From: Lewinellaceae bacterium
GTDB taxonomy: Bacteria > Bacteroidota > Bacteroidia > Chitinophagales > Saprospiraceae
NCBI GenBank assembly: GCA_016710765.1
Contig: JADJUJ010000007.1
Location: 310,001 to 374,000, forward strand
Direction: 5' to 3'
Length of the DNA stretch: 64,000 nt
Shown: positions 57,161 to 64,000 of the stretch, piece by piece
Layout of the letters: each line of letters begins with the position of its first letter
Numbering within the stretch: position 1 is the stretch's first letter
The notes under the pieces: generated by a model
Told to the model about the DNA's origin: nothing
The model's input: the letters and a program-made list of their open reading frames with translations, nothing else
Databases searched by the model: none
Program-made: the position numbers and the translations under genes

Positions 57161-58006
57161 ATGGTATCCCTTTTGAAAAAAATATTCCCCTTTTCGCTGC
57201 TGCTCCTGGTGGCCTGTAACCTTACGAAAGACGTAGATGTTGTCCTTCCGGAATACGATCGCCAGCCGGTGGTGGAGTGTTACCTGGAACCGGGAAAGCC
57301 CTTCCGCATGTTGTTGTCGGAAAGTTATTCTTTCTTTGATCCTTTCAACCTGGATTCTAATTTTTTACAAAACACCCTGCTCGACAGTGCGGTGGTGACC
57401 ATTTCTTACGATGGCAAAACGGAAACCCTGGCCAACCAGTTGTCGTTTGAGTTTAGTCCGCTGAAAATTTTCAACTATACGGGTACCGCTGTAGTTCCGG
57501 CTACCACCGGCATGGAATACACCCTGCACATCATCTTGCCCAACGGCAAAGAAATTAATGCTCAGGCTGTGATGCTCCCTAAAACAATGATCGATAGTGT
57601 GAAAGTGGAATTCAGCGCCGATGCGGATACCCTGGCGCGGGTGTTAACTTACATCAACGACGACACGACGCAGGATAATTATTACCGGCGAATGTTGAAT
57701 TACAGTTCGCTGGACAGCACGGCCGCGCAGGATTTTATCGTGAACGACCGAATTTCCCAAACCTCCCTTATTGCCTTTGGAACGGGCTATGATCTGAAAG
57801 AAGGAGATACCATCATCAATACCATTTTCCACATCAGCAAGCCGTATTACGACTACATCGAAAGTGTTCAACTGGCAGTAGCTGGCAATGCGAACCCTTT
57901 TGCGCAGCCCTCCCCGATTAAGAGTAATGTCAGTGGTTCGGGCAATCCGGTCGGGGTTTTTACATGCCTGGTGTACGACAGGGATACCACGGTGGTGCAC
58001 AAATAG
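57161..58006 (+). CDS. DUF4249-family lipoprotein
   Basis: A 281-residue lipoprotein. The signal sequence ends in the lipobox LLLVACNL (Cys about residue 19), followed by the typical family opening DVDVVLPEYDRQPVVECYLEPGKPF broken around residue 25. The C-terminus reads NPVGVFTCLVYDRDTTVV, matching the usual DUF4249 end. It is thought to work with the adjacent TonB-dependent receptor; the ligand is not known. Confidence 0.85.
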   Translation: MVSLLKKIFPFSLLLLVACNLTKDVDVVLPEYDRQPVVECYLEPGKPFRMLLSESYSFFDPFNLDSNFLQNTLLDSAVVTISYDGKTETLANQLSFEFSPLKIFNYTGTAVVPATTGMEYTLHIILPNGKEINAQAVMLPKTMIDSVKVEFSADADTLARVLTYINDDTTQDNYYRRMLNYSSLDSTAAQDFIVNDRISQTSLIAFGTGYDLKEGDTIINTIFHISKPYYDYIESVQLAVAGNANPFAQPSPIKSNVSGSGNPVGVFTCLVYDRDTTVVHK

Positions 58007-58057
58007 GTTGTTAGTATTTTTCAGCAGCCGAATTTACATCGCAACCACATTACATGA

Positions 58058-58098
58058 AGAACCCCGGTAGGGAGGCATAAGGCTGCCCTATCGGGGTT
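58058..58098. terminator. Bidirectional hairpin between convergent genes
   Basis: GAACCCCGGTAGGG (58058-58071) pairs with CCCTATCGGGGTTC (58085-58098) with one G-T-type mismatch. It lies between the DUF4249 gene and the convergent 58120-59808 gene. T-runs are weak. Confidence 0.6.
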
Positions 58099-58119
58099 CC
58101 GCATTTATTCGGCATTTGG

Positions 58120-59808
58120 CTACCGGAAGGTTTTGGGCCCTACCTGCAAACCAATGGTGATACCCATTCGGGCGATAAAATTGAAATAGGCGTCTTTTCG
58201 ATCCTGCAACATCTTGTTGTTGTACGTAAACTCCTCGCCTTCAAGACCTCCACGATCGAATTTATTGTACCCGAGGCCCATGCCAAAAAATAGGTCGGCC
58301 GCCAGGATCTTGCCATTGCCATGGAAATTGGAGTTCCACATCAGTATATATTGTTCCAGTTTGGGCTTGTACACTTCATTGGAGTAGACGGTGGCGTTTT
58401 TGCCATCGAATACATTCGTCGTGATGGCATCGTATTCCCGTAAATTATAGCCAAACAAAGGGCCGGTGTAACTGCGCGCGCCGAGTTTGCCGCCCGTTTT
58501 TCCATAAAATCCGGCATGGGCATAATAGCCGCTCCAATTTTGTGCATTGTCCTTATCGCCGAAAAGTTTCAGGCGATCGCGTTTTTCGTTGATGAGCAAG
58601 TAGGATGCCCAATCATCAATTTTTTGGTTTGTATCGCGGCAACACCACCGTAGTTGAGTTTAAACAGCGGAATAACATACACACCCAGGTACAAACCGCC
58701 TTCGCGGTTAGCGGTGCGTTCCTGGCGCTTTTTTTGTTGTTCGCAGCTGGCGGCTTTTTCGGTGTAATAATTGGCCTTTTTGGTGTCCTTGAGTTGGGTA
58801 TATTGTTCCGATAGTTTGCGCAGACCGCTACAGTCGGTTTCCGTAGTAAATCTGGCGGATTGGTTGATGGCCAGTCTGGCGGTTTCCAGGTCGTTGTTGT
58901 CCAGGGCATCTTCGGTCAGTGTACTGGCAAAGCTGCTGTTGCTGTAGCCACTTTGCAGTGCCGTACGGCCAAAGGAAAGGTACTGCAAATGCAAATTGGC
59001 CTTTTTCAACAAGAGGGCTGCTGTGGCCCATTTTTCGCCATGAGTACTCAGTTCGGGGGCGGATTCCAACGCTTTTTGCAGGGCATCGGCCATTTCCAGT
59101 GGAATATTGGTCACATCTGCGCTCTGTTGTTCTTCAGTATCGAGGAGTGAGTACGAATCGATGGTTTCAATGGCGGTTTCGACCAGTTCATCGTCATTTT
59201 CACCGCGACTGGCTTTCATTTTTACAATCCAGTTGCCAGAAAGCGTGTTGAGAAAGCTTGCTGATGTAGGGGTTTTCCCGGGCTTTTCGGCCATAAGGCA
59301 AGGCCTGTTCGTAGTTGTTGTTTTTGTAATTGCACTCACACATGCCGGTGTAGTCCCCGGCTACGGTGGGGGCAAAATTTTCCCAGCGCACCACATATTT
59401 TTTTCCGTCCAGCATGTATTCCAAGGGGAAATTACCACTGGTAAAACGCCCCATATCGGGTTCAATGCCTTTGTAAATCTCGAAAGCCTCAGCTTGTTCC
59501 CCTTTCATGCCCAGTACAAAGCCTTTTTCATACCGGAAATTGGCCAGGAAATATTTGGCAGCATCTGCTACCATGCCGCTTTCTTTGTCGATGATACCAG
59601 AAAGTCTGCTGGTATTTTTACGCACACTGGCATCCAGGGCCGCTATATCGCCGTCGGTAATTGTGTTGGGCTTGAGTTTGCCCGTCATGTCCCGCAGCGC
59701 GTTGTAGTCGCGAACCGAAAGTTCCAGGTCTTTTTCTGACTGTGTTTGGGCAACAGCGATGGATGCACTGCCTGCGATCAACAATAGGCTAATCAGGAGT
59801 TGTTTCAT
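58120..59808 (-). CDS. Secreted helical-repeat protein with outer-membrane-like C-terminus (two frameshifts)
   Basis: About 562 residues. Signal peptide 1-21 (MKQLLISLLLIAGSASIAVA). The middle is a TPR-like helical array (EKGFVLGMKGEQAEAFEIYKG, NNNYEQALPYGRKA, GEKWATAALLLKKANLHLQYL). The C-terminal 190 residues (LYLGVYVIPLFKLNYGG ... ARMGITIGLQVGPKTFR) look like beta-barrel strands. Frame breaks occur at an A5 run (59219-59223) and an A6 run (58620-58625) on the coding strand; two extra A and one extra A respectively restore the reading. Family unknown. A TATATTTG promoter lies 33 bases upstream. Confidence 0.65.
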
Positions 59809-59840
59809 AGGATAGTTTTTGCTGTGTAAAGGTGGTTTTG

Positions 59841-59848
59841 CAAATATA
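59841..59848 (-). promoter_or_regulatory. Candidate -7 promoter element (TATATTTG)
   Basis: Exact TAnnTTTG match on the minus strand, 33 bases before the start of the 58120-59808 gene. Confidence 0.5.
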
Positions 59849-59873
59849 GATCATTTGCCAATATGCGCTTGAG

Positions 59874-59938
59874 CAAAAAAAGCCCCGCGATGGCATCAGA
59901 AAGTTTGCAATTCAAATCTTCTGTGTCATTGCGGGGCC
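59874..59938 (-). terminator. Rho-independent terminator after a small membrane-protein gene
   Basis: A long imperfect stem closed by GCCCCGC (59882-59888) and GCGGGGC (59931-59937), followed on the minus strand by seven T. It supports a real transcript ending here from the small gene at 59964-60142. Confidence 0.75.
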
Positions 59939-59963
59939 AGGCAAGCGTCATCGGAAGTTCCGA

Positions 59964-60142
59964 TTAAGGCGTTCGGGTGGTGCCATTCGACACCAGTTCT
60001 TGTTTTTCTTTTGATTGACCCTGGTCGCTGGCTTTGCTGGCTTGTGTGAACAGGAAATAACCCAGGGCGAGGTGCAGGGTAATGGTCAGAGTACAGCAAT
60101 CGATTTATTGCTTTTGTTGGGGCGATCTTGTGGATAGTTCAT
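59964..60142 (-). CDS. Small single-helix membrane protein (frameshifted)
   Basis: About 60 residues: a basic, polar start (MNYPQDRPNKSNKSIAVL), a membrane helix (LTITLHLALGYFLFTQ) and a polar tail (SKEKQELVSNGTTRTP). The two halves are in different frames; one base is missing near 60088 (GTACTCTGACC). The arrangement start-helix-tail-stop followed 26 bases later by a canonical terminator is why I call it a gene. No family recognised. Confidence 0.45.
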
Positions 60143-60275
60143 GATGTGGCGATTAAATGAATAATACGTTTCAGGTACATTAGCCCAAAAACGTGCCACT
60201 TTATAGTAGATATTTCCCTACCCCTATAGGTTTAAATAAACGTTAACAAATGATAATTTTGTAATTGACTGATTA

Positions 60276-60791
60276 TCAGACATCAAGAAGCCCTTCAGGT
60301 AAATTTGTTAAAACTTCTTTTTTTTCTGCATCAACGGCTACTACAAAATGCTGGTTGAGCGGAACCAATACTTCCCGACCCTGGTATTGCAGTACCGCTA
60401 TCTCCTGCTGCGGCATTTCCAGCACTTCCTCAATGGCACCGATGGCGCCCAAATGTTGGTCGACCAGGGTGAAGCCACTGACATGGGCGTATTCCAACAC
60501 GTCGGCAACAATTTCAAACCTTTTGGGCAGGTCGGTATCCAACAAAAACACCTTGCGCGATTGCAGTAAGAGGGCAGCCTCCCGGTTGGGGATATCTTCG
60601 AACCAAACAATGTCTTCGTAACTGCCCCGAACGCTTTTGAGGAAATAAGGCACCTTCGTGCCTTTAATGTCGAGGAAAACGCGCTTTTTTCGCTGCCATA
60701 CATCCCAGAACGCTTCCTGGATGAATATTTTCAATTCACCTTTAACACCATGGGTTTTTTGCGTGTAGCCGATTTCGAGGTAGGAGGACAT
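60276..60791 (-). CDS. rimM: Ribosome maturation factor RimM
   Basis: A 171-residue RimM, which binds ribosomal protein S19 and helps 30S head assembly. The N-terminal domain opens with YLEIGYTQKTHGVKGELKI, the classic GxxxKxHGxxGE pattern, and the PRC-barrel domain includes VPLNQHFVVAVDAEKKEVLTNLPEGLLDV. rpsP, trmD and rplS, its usual partners, are not adjacent. The sequence directly upstream of its start codon is the 12-bp tandem repeat array, so its mRNA leader or promoter must lie in or beyond the array. Confidence 0.92.
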   Translation of the reverse strand: MSSYLEIGYTQKTHGVKGELKIFIQEAFWDVWQRKKRVFLDIKGTKVPYFLKSVRGSYEDIVWFEDIPNREAALLLQSRKVFLLDTDLPKRFEIVADVLEYAHVSGFTLVDQHLGAIGAIEEVLEMPQQEIAVLQYQGREVLVPLNQHFVVAVDAEKKEVLTNLPEGLLDV

Positions 60792-60792
60792 A

Positions 60793-61109
60793 GGGTGGGT
60801 TGTAAAGCAGGCTGTAGAGTAGGTTGTAGAGTGGGCTGTAGAGTAGGCTGTAGAGTAGGCTGTAAGGTAGGCTGTAAGGTAGGTTGTAGAGTAGGTTGTA
60901 GAGTAGGTTGTAGAGTAGGCTGTAAAGTAGGTTGTAGAGTAGGCTGTAGAGTATGCTGTAGAGTAGGCTGTAGAGTAGGCTGTAAAGTAGGTTGTAGAGT
61001 AGGTTGTAGAGTAGGCTGTAAGGTAGGTTGTAGAGTAGGTTGTAGAGTAGGCTGTAGAGTAGGCTGTAGAGTAGGCTGTAGGTAGGCTGTAAAGTAGGTT
61101 GTAAAGTAG
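60793..61109. repeat. 12-bp tandem repeat array, about 26 copies (GTAGGYTGTARR)
   Basis: Units such as GTAGGTTGTAGA and GTAGGCTGTAAA are repeated head to tail, with variation mainly C/T at position 6 and A/G at 11-12; one unit is shortened near 61079. The array fills exactly the space between the rimM start codon (60791) and the stop of the lipoprotein gene (61113). On the rimM-sense strand it is rich in C, T and A. Open frames through it (repeats of LQPT or VGCR) are by-products of the 12-bp period. Confidence 0.95.
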
Positions 61110-61112
61110 GGG

Positions 61113-61860
61113 TCAGGGACCGTATTCAAGGATGGTTTGCCGGAGGATGTAGCCTTTTTGGCCTTTTTTATCCCATGACAGGGTAGCGTGAATCCAGAAT
61201 CCACTGTTCCCGCCAAACCAGCCCTACATTTCTGGCGTATTTGGCCCTGGAAAGCCGGCGTTCGATCAGGTTCACATCGTCGGCTTCAGTAATGGTCAGC
61301 AGGGAATCAAAGGCGAAGGCGCCGACGATGCCGGGCATGTCAATGGTGTCAACTTCGTAGTGCCAGTTGGTAAAGGGGCGGATGCGCTCGCCGGCTATTT
61401 CAATTTCGAGGGCATCGTCGATCCAAATGTTGCCGTTCCAGTCGGTGCGGCGGTCCAGGGGAAAAACCAGTTTTAGGAACCGCAGGTTGTCTTCTGTCCG
61501 GATGGCCTGGTAGGTACTGCGCTGTGCGGTCCAAATGTTTTTCAGCACCCAGGGCGTGTTGGCATCTTTGCGCTCGAAGCGCTCCACTTTGTACAGCAAC
61601 GCCCCGGTGTTGTCGCGAAGGGTGTCGGTAATTTCTTCCTTTAAATAGGTGGTGCTGGTATCCACGATTGCCGCCAGGTCGCTGATGGGGTCGTACACCA
61701 TGCTGTCTATTTGGTATACCGCATACTGACCGATGGCGAGTGGAAAATATGGGTGCTGTTGCTCAGGGCTCAGGGGAGCAATGGCGGTGCGGCGTTCATC
61801 ACAGGCTTGGAGGAACAGTAAGAACAAAGTGGTGGCGAGGAAAAGGTGCGATTTTTTCAC
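61113..61860 (-). CDS. Lipoprotein of unknown function (frameshift near 3-prime end)
   Basis: About 249 residues. The signal sequence ends in a lipobox (LFLQACDE, Cys at about residue 20). The mature part has YFPLAIGQYAVYQIDSM near the start, a pattern common in Bacteroidota lipoproteins, and alternating beta strands. The direct reading stops at 61168, but a shift near 61197 leads into GFWIHATLSWDKKG then GYILRQTILEYGP and a TGA at 61113-61115, just before the repeat array; this looks like the real C-terminus. The start is GTG at 61860, only 5 bases after a TAAATTTG promoter element, so the mRNA may be leaderless. Confidence 0.7.
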
Positions 61861-61864
61861 AGTG

Positions 61865-61872
61865 CAAATTTA
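61865..61872 (-). promoter_or_regulatory. Candidate -7 promoter element (TAAATTTG) next to the lipoprotein start
   Basis: Exact TAnnTTTG match; the start codon begins 5 bases downstream, close to the expected transcription start. Confidence 0.45.
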
Positions 61873-62025
61873 GGGGTTTTTCACGTGGATGTTTCGCTCG
61901 GATTTCACACAGAATGGCATGTGCACAAAATGGATGAGATTTACCATGGTCGCAAGTGTTTTAGCAAACTGAGGGCATCATGTTCCGTGTAAAATCTGTG
62001 TGAAATAAAGCCCGGGCAGCCACCC

Positions 62026-62673
62026 TCAGATCAAATCATACACCCTCAGATCCTTGAAGTTATTGATAAATCGCTTGATTTGCGGAAATGCGGCAAATTC
62101 CTCCTTAGAGTGTGTGGTCGTGACGATCACCGTTTGCATACCAGCACGCCTTGCAGCTTCCGCACCTGTCGGTGAATCTTCAAATACGATACAGATTTCA
62201 GGGTCCACACCCAAACCGGCCGCCACATTCAAAAAAACCTCTGGGTCAGGCTTCCCTTTTCTGACCATGCTGGCGTGGAACACCACCGGGAATAAGGGGC
62301 GCAGCGCCAGATTGTCGAGTACAAAATCCACATTTTCTCCGGGCGCAGCAGAACCGATGCCCATGGGGATGCCCAGGGAAGCGGCCTCCGCCAGAAAAGC
62401 ATCCAGTCCATCGAGCAAACGGAGTTCGGGCAGGAAAATATCCCTGTATTCTGCCTCTTTTTCCCAAGCGATCCGGTGCCGTTCTTCCCGGGTAAAACGG
62501 TCGCCAAAAATCCGTTCAATAATTTCCTCATTGATGCCGTGAATTTCCTGGCGCACCTGTTCCAGCGGCATATCGAGCCCTAGTTGGGCCAGTTTGCGTT
62601 GCCAGGCGCGGTGGTGCACCATCATGTTGTCGACCATGGTGCCGTCCATATCGAAGATAAAAGCAGTTTGCAT
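62026..62673 (-). CDS. HAD-family hydrolase, beta-phosphoglucomutase-like
   Basis: A 215-residue haloacid-dehalogenase-superfamily phosphatase or phosphomutase. Motif I FDMDGTMVDN (7-16) has the nucleophile Asp and acid/base Asp, motif II is GIGSAAP (about 107), motif III includes RKGKPDPEVF, and motif IV is IVFEDSPTGAEAA. The helical cap between motifs I and II and the HHRAWQ segment fit beta-phosphoglucomutase-like enzymes. The substrate is probably a sugar phosphate. A TACCTTTG promoter lies 23 bases upstream. Confidence 0.88.
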   Translation of the reverse strand: MQTAFIFDMDGTMVDNMMVHHRAWQRKLAQLGLDMPLEQVRQEIHGINEEIIERIFGDRFTREERHRIAWEKEAEYRDIFLPELRLLDGLDAFLAEAASLGIPMGIGSAAPGENVDFVLDNLALRPLFPVVFHASMVRKGKPDPEVFLNVAAGLGVDPEICIVFEDSPTGAEAARRAGMQTVIVTTTHSKEEFAAFPQIKRFINNFKDLRVYDLI

Positions 62674-62695
62674 GCAGGGTAGTTTGTTGAGGGGG

Positions 62696-62703
62696 CAAAG
62701 GTA
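62696..62703 (-). promoter_or_regulatory. Bacteroidota -7 promoter element (TACCTTTG) for the HAD gene
   Basis: Exact match on the minus strand, 23 bases before the ATG at 62673. Confidence 0.55.
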
Positions 62704-62708
62704 GGGGA

Positions 62709-63226
62709 TTTGGCTGTAGCGTTGGCTGGGTCAAACTTGGAATTGTTGTGTCGCGTATCCGGCCTTAGAGAAATCAGGTATTTTGACCTGCGAAGGTGGC
62801 TTTTGGCAAAACATTGTATGAGCCAACGACAAGCGAATGGCGAAGCCCACGAAAAACAGAAGGCGAGTTTTGTTTTGCGGCACCGGAGCGGGAAAAAATG
62901 CCGTAGATTTTTCGACAGCCTTGAATTTTTTGCTTCTTTTTGTTTTAAGACAAAAAGAAGAAGATCAAATAGTTTGGCTGTAGCGTTGGCTGTATGGTAG
63001 GCCTTAAGGTAGGTTGTAGCGTTGGCTGGGCGGCGGGGGGGCGCGTAGCGCGCCTAGAAAAAGGGCGGGGGGGGGGGGGGGGGGGGCGGCTGCTTTTTGT
63101 TTTAAGACAAAAGGAAGAAGATCAAATAGTTTGGCTGTAGCGTTGGCTGTAGGTAGGCCTTAAGGTAGGCTGTAGCGTTGGCTGGGTCAAACTTGGAATT
63201 GTTCGTCGCGTATCCGGCCTTAGAAC
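62709..63226. repeat. Intergenic region of duplicated blocks
   Basis: Two sequence blocks each occur twice. The first (62711-62769 and 63168-63225) begins GGCTGTAGCGTTGGCTGGG. The second (62937-63031 and 63092-63185, about 95 bases) contains the hairpin CTTCTTTTTGT/ACAAAAAGAAG (62933-62960) and GTAGGCCTTAAGGTAGG. TGTAGCGTTGGCTG and GTAGG units resemble the 12-bp array at 60793. The stretch holds no gene and looks like an interspersed repeat region. Confidence 0.8.
63067..63086. repeat. Run of 20 G
   Basis: Uninterrupted G20 between GGGC and CGGC, in the middle of the duplicated blocks. Either a true hypervariable homopolymer or a sequencing/assembly artefact. Confidence 0.7.
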
Positions 63227-63383
63227 TTGCGGCTGGAAATTCGTTTGCCTTTGTTTTAGAAGAAGATCAGGGATGGATGTTGGGTATTCATTTTTGTCTC
63301 GAATTTGCGGAACCGAAGAGGGGTCACGCTGAAATCAAAAATTAAGCGGATATTTGGGCCATACTGCTTAAAACAAGACTTCT

Positions 63384-64000
63384 ATGCGCTTTTTCTACCT
63401 GATCCCTTTTTTACTCACCAACCCGCTGTTCGCACAGGAAGACTCCGAATCGGCTCTGAATTTTACCGGAACCAACTACGACTCTATTTGCGCCCGGCTC
63501 GACGCTTATTTTGCCAACGACTACGATGCCTCAGAAACAGACTGCTGGGACAATGAATACGTCAAGTACCAGCGCTGGAAATGGACATGGCGCGATCGCG
63601 TCAACCCCGATGGCTCCTTTCCCCGACCTGAAAATGCAGTGGCTGGAAAGAACAACACGAAGCCGCCCGCTCCGCGGATCGCAGCCGCAGTGGACCAACG
63701 TCGGGCCGTTCCAGAATACCGGCGGAGGATACTGGGGCATGGGCCGTACCATTACCGTGGCTTTCGGACCCCTTCGACCCCCTCCTGTTTTATGTGGGCA
63801 CGCCCGATGGCGGCATCTGGAGAACAGAAAATGGTGGGGAGTACTGGTCGCCCATTGGCGACGACCTGCCCTACCTGCCCGTAGGCTCCATTCTCGTCGA
63901 CTACGAAAACCCGCAAACCCTTTACATTTCCCTGGGTGATAAAATTGGCTGGTGGCAATACAACATGGGCGTGTACAAATCTACCGACGGTGGCGAAACC
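63384..64000 (+). CDS. Secreted BNR/sialidase-like repeat protein (partial, frameshifted)
   Basis: N-terminal part of a secreted protein cut by the window end. Signal peptide 1-17 (MRFFYLIPFLLTNPLFA). After frame changes near 63628 and 63765 the reading continues as QPQWTNVGPFQNTGGGYWG, then FYVGTPDGGIWRTENGGEYW and NMGVYKSTDGGET, which are BNR/Asp-box repeats of the beta-propeller type found in large T9SS-exported proteins. The direct readings stop at 63884 and 63939. Substrate unknown; relatives include sialidase-like and photosynthesis-stability-factor-like propellers. Confidence 0.7.

Noticed and set aside
60731..61216. Open frames through the tandem repeat giving LQPT repeats (minus) or VGCR/VGCK repeats (plus).
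   Set aside because: The 12-bp period keeps any frame open; the minus frame also runs into the rimM start. No signal, homology or start context supports a protein.
1..64000. tRNA, rRNA, CRISPR arrays and integrase/att sites.
   Set aside because: Intergenic regions were read through; none shows a cloverleaf, spaced repeats with unique spacers or recombinase genes.

Overview
The window is a chromosomal segment of a Bacteroidota bacterium, most likely of the Saprospiria (Saprospiraceae/Haliscomenobacter/Lewinella type). The evidence is type IX secretion (T9SS) C-terminal sorting domains on several secreted proteins, a TonB-dependent receptor paired with a DUF4249 lipoprotein, DUF3667, CtlX and GH3-family proteins, few Shine-Dalgarno sites, and repeated copies of the Bacteroidota -7 promoter element TAnnTTTG just upstream of genes. 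No tRNA, rRNA, CRISPR array or complete insertion sequence was recognised.

Layout. 0-10 kb: a coupled GH3/LysE pair, a small DUF6249-like membrane protein, CtlX, a DUF3667-like protein, gatB, an exonuclease/phosphatase-fold protein, a GNAT acetyltransferase and dnaK. 10-18.5 kb: three small envelope or secreted proteins, then a roughly 2,050-residue modular surface protein (A). 18.7-23.8 kb: housekeeping genes (DoxX, SDR, AlkA-type glycosylase, pfkB, adk, ftsB/divIC-like, sucD). 23.9-24.0 kb: a MITE-like inverted repeat. 24.2-32.5 kb: four more relatives of protein A (B, C, D, E), with C-D-E nearly contiguous. 32.5-48.8 kb: rRNA methyltransferase, DinB-like protein, phosphopantetheinyl transferase, a T9SS subtilase, a tail-fibre-like secreted protein, cupin, mpg, a TIGR02206 membrane protein, a membrane protein with a degenerate P-loop, prfC, a polytopic membrane protein and a subtilase/outer-membrane cluster. 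48.9-60.8 kb: a roughly 1,500-residue envelope protein, prmA, the TonB receptor plus DUF4249 lipoprotein, a secreted repeat protein and rimM. 60.8-64 kb: a 12-bp tandem repeat, a lipoprotein, a HAD phosphatase, a repeat-rich intergenic region with a G20 run, and the start of a BNR-repeat T9SS-type protein.

Main biological point: proteins A-E share an ordered set of modules (an ICD..FWN module, a GLSVNI module, a dockerin-type double calcium loop, a cohesin-like beta-sandwich and a T9SS sorting domain). Four of the five carry a dockerin and a cohesin-like domain in the same chain, which suggests a self-assembling or mutually binding surface layer exported by T9SS. This is inference.

Main caution: at least 13 genes, including conserved ones (dnaK start, prfC, rsmF-like), are broken by single-base indels, many of them in homopolymers, and two are interrupted by in-frame stops. 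Sequencing or assembly error is the simplest explanation, so those genes are annotated across their frameshifts and the likely repair site is given.
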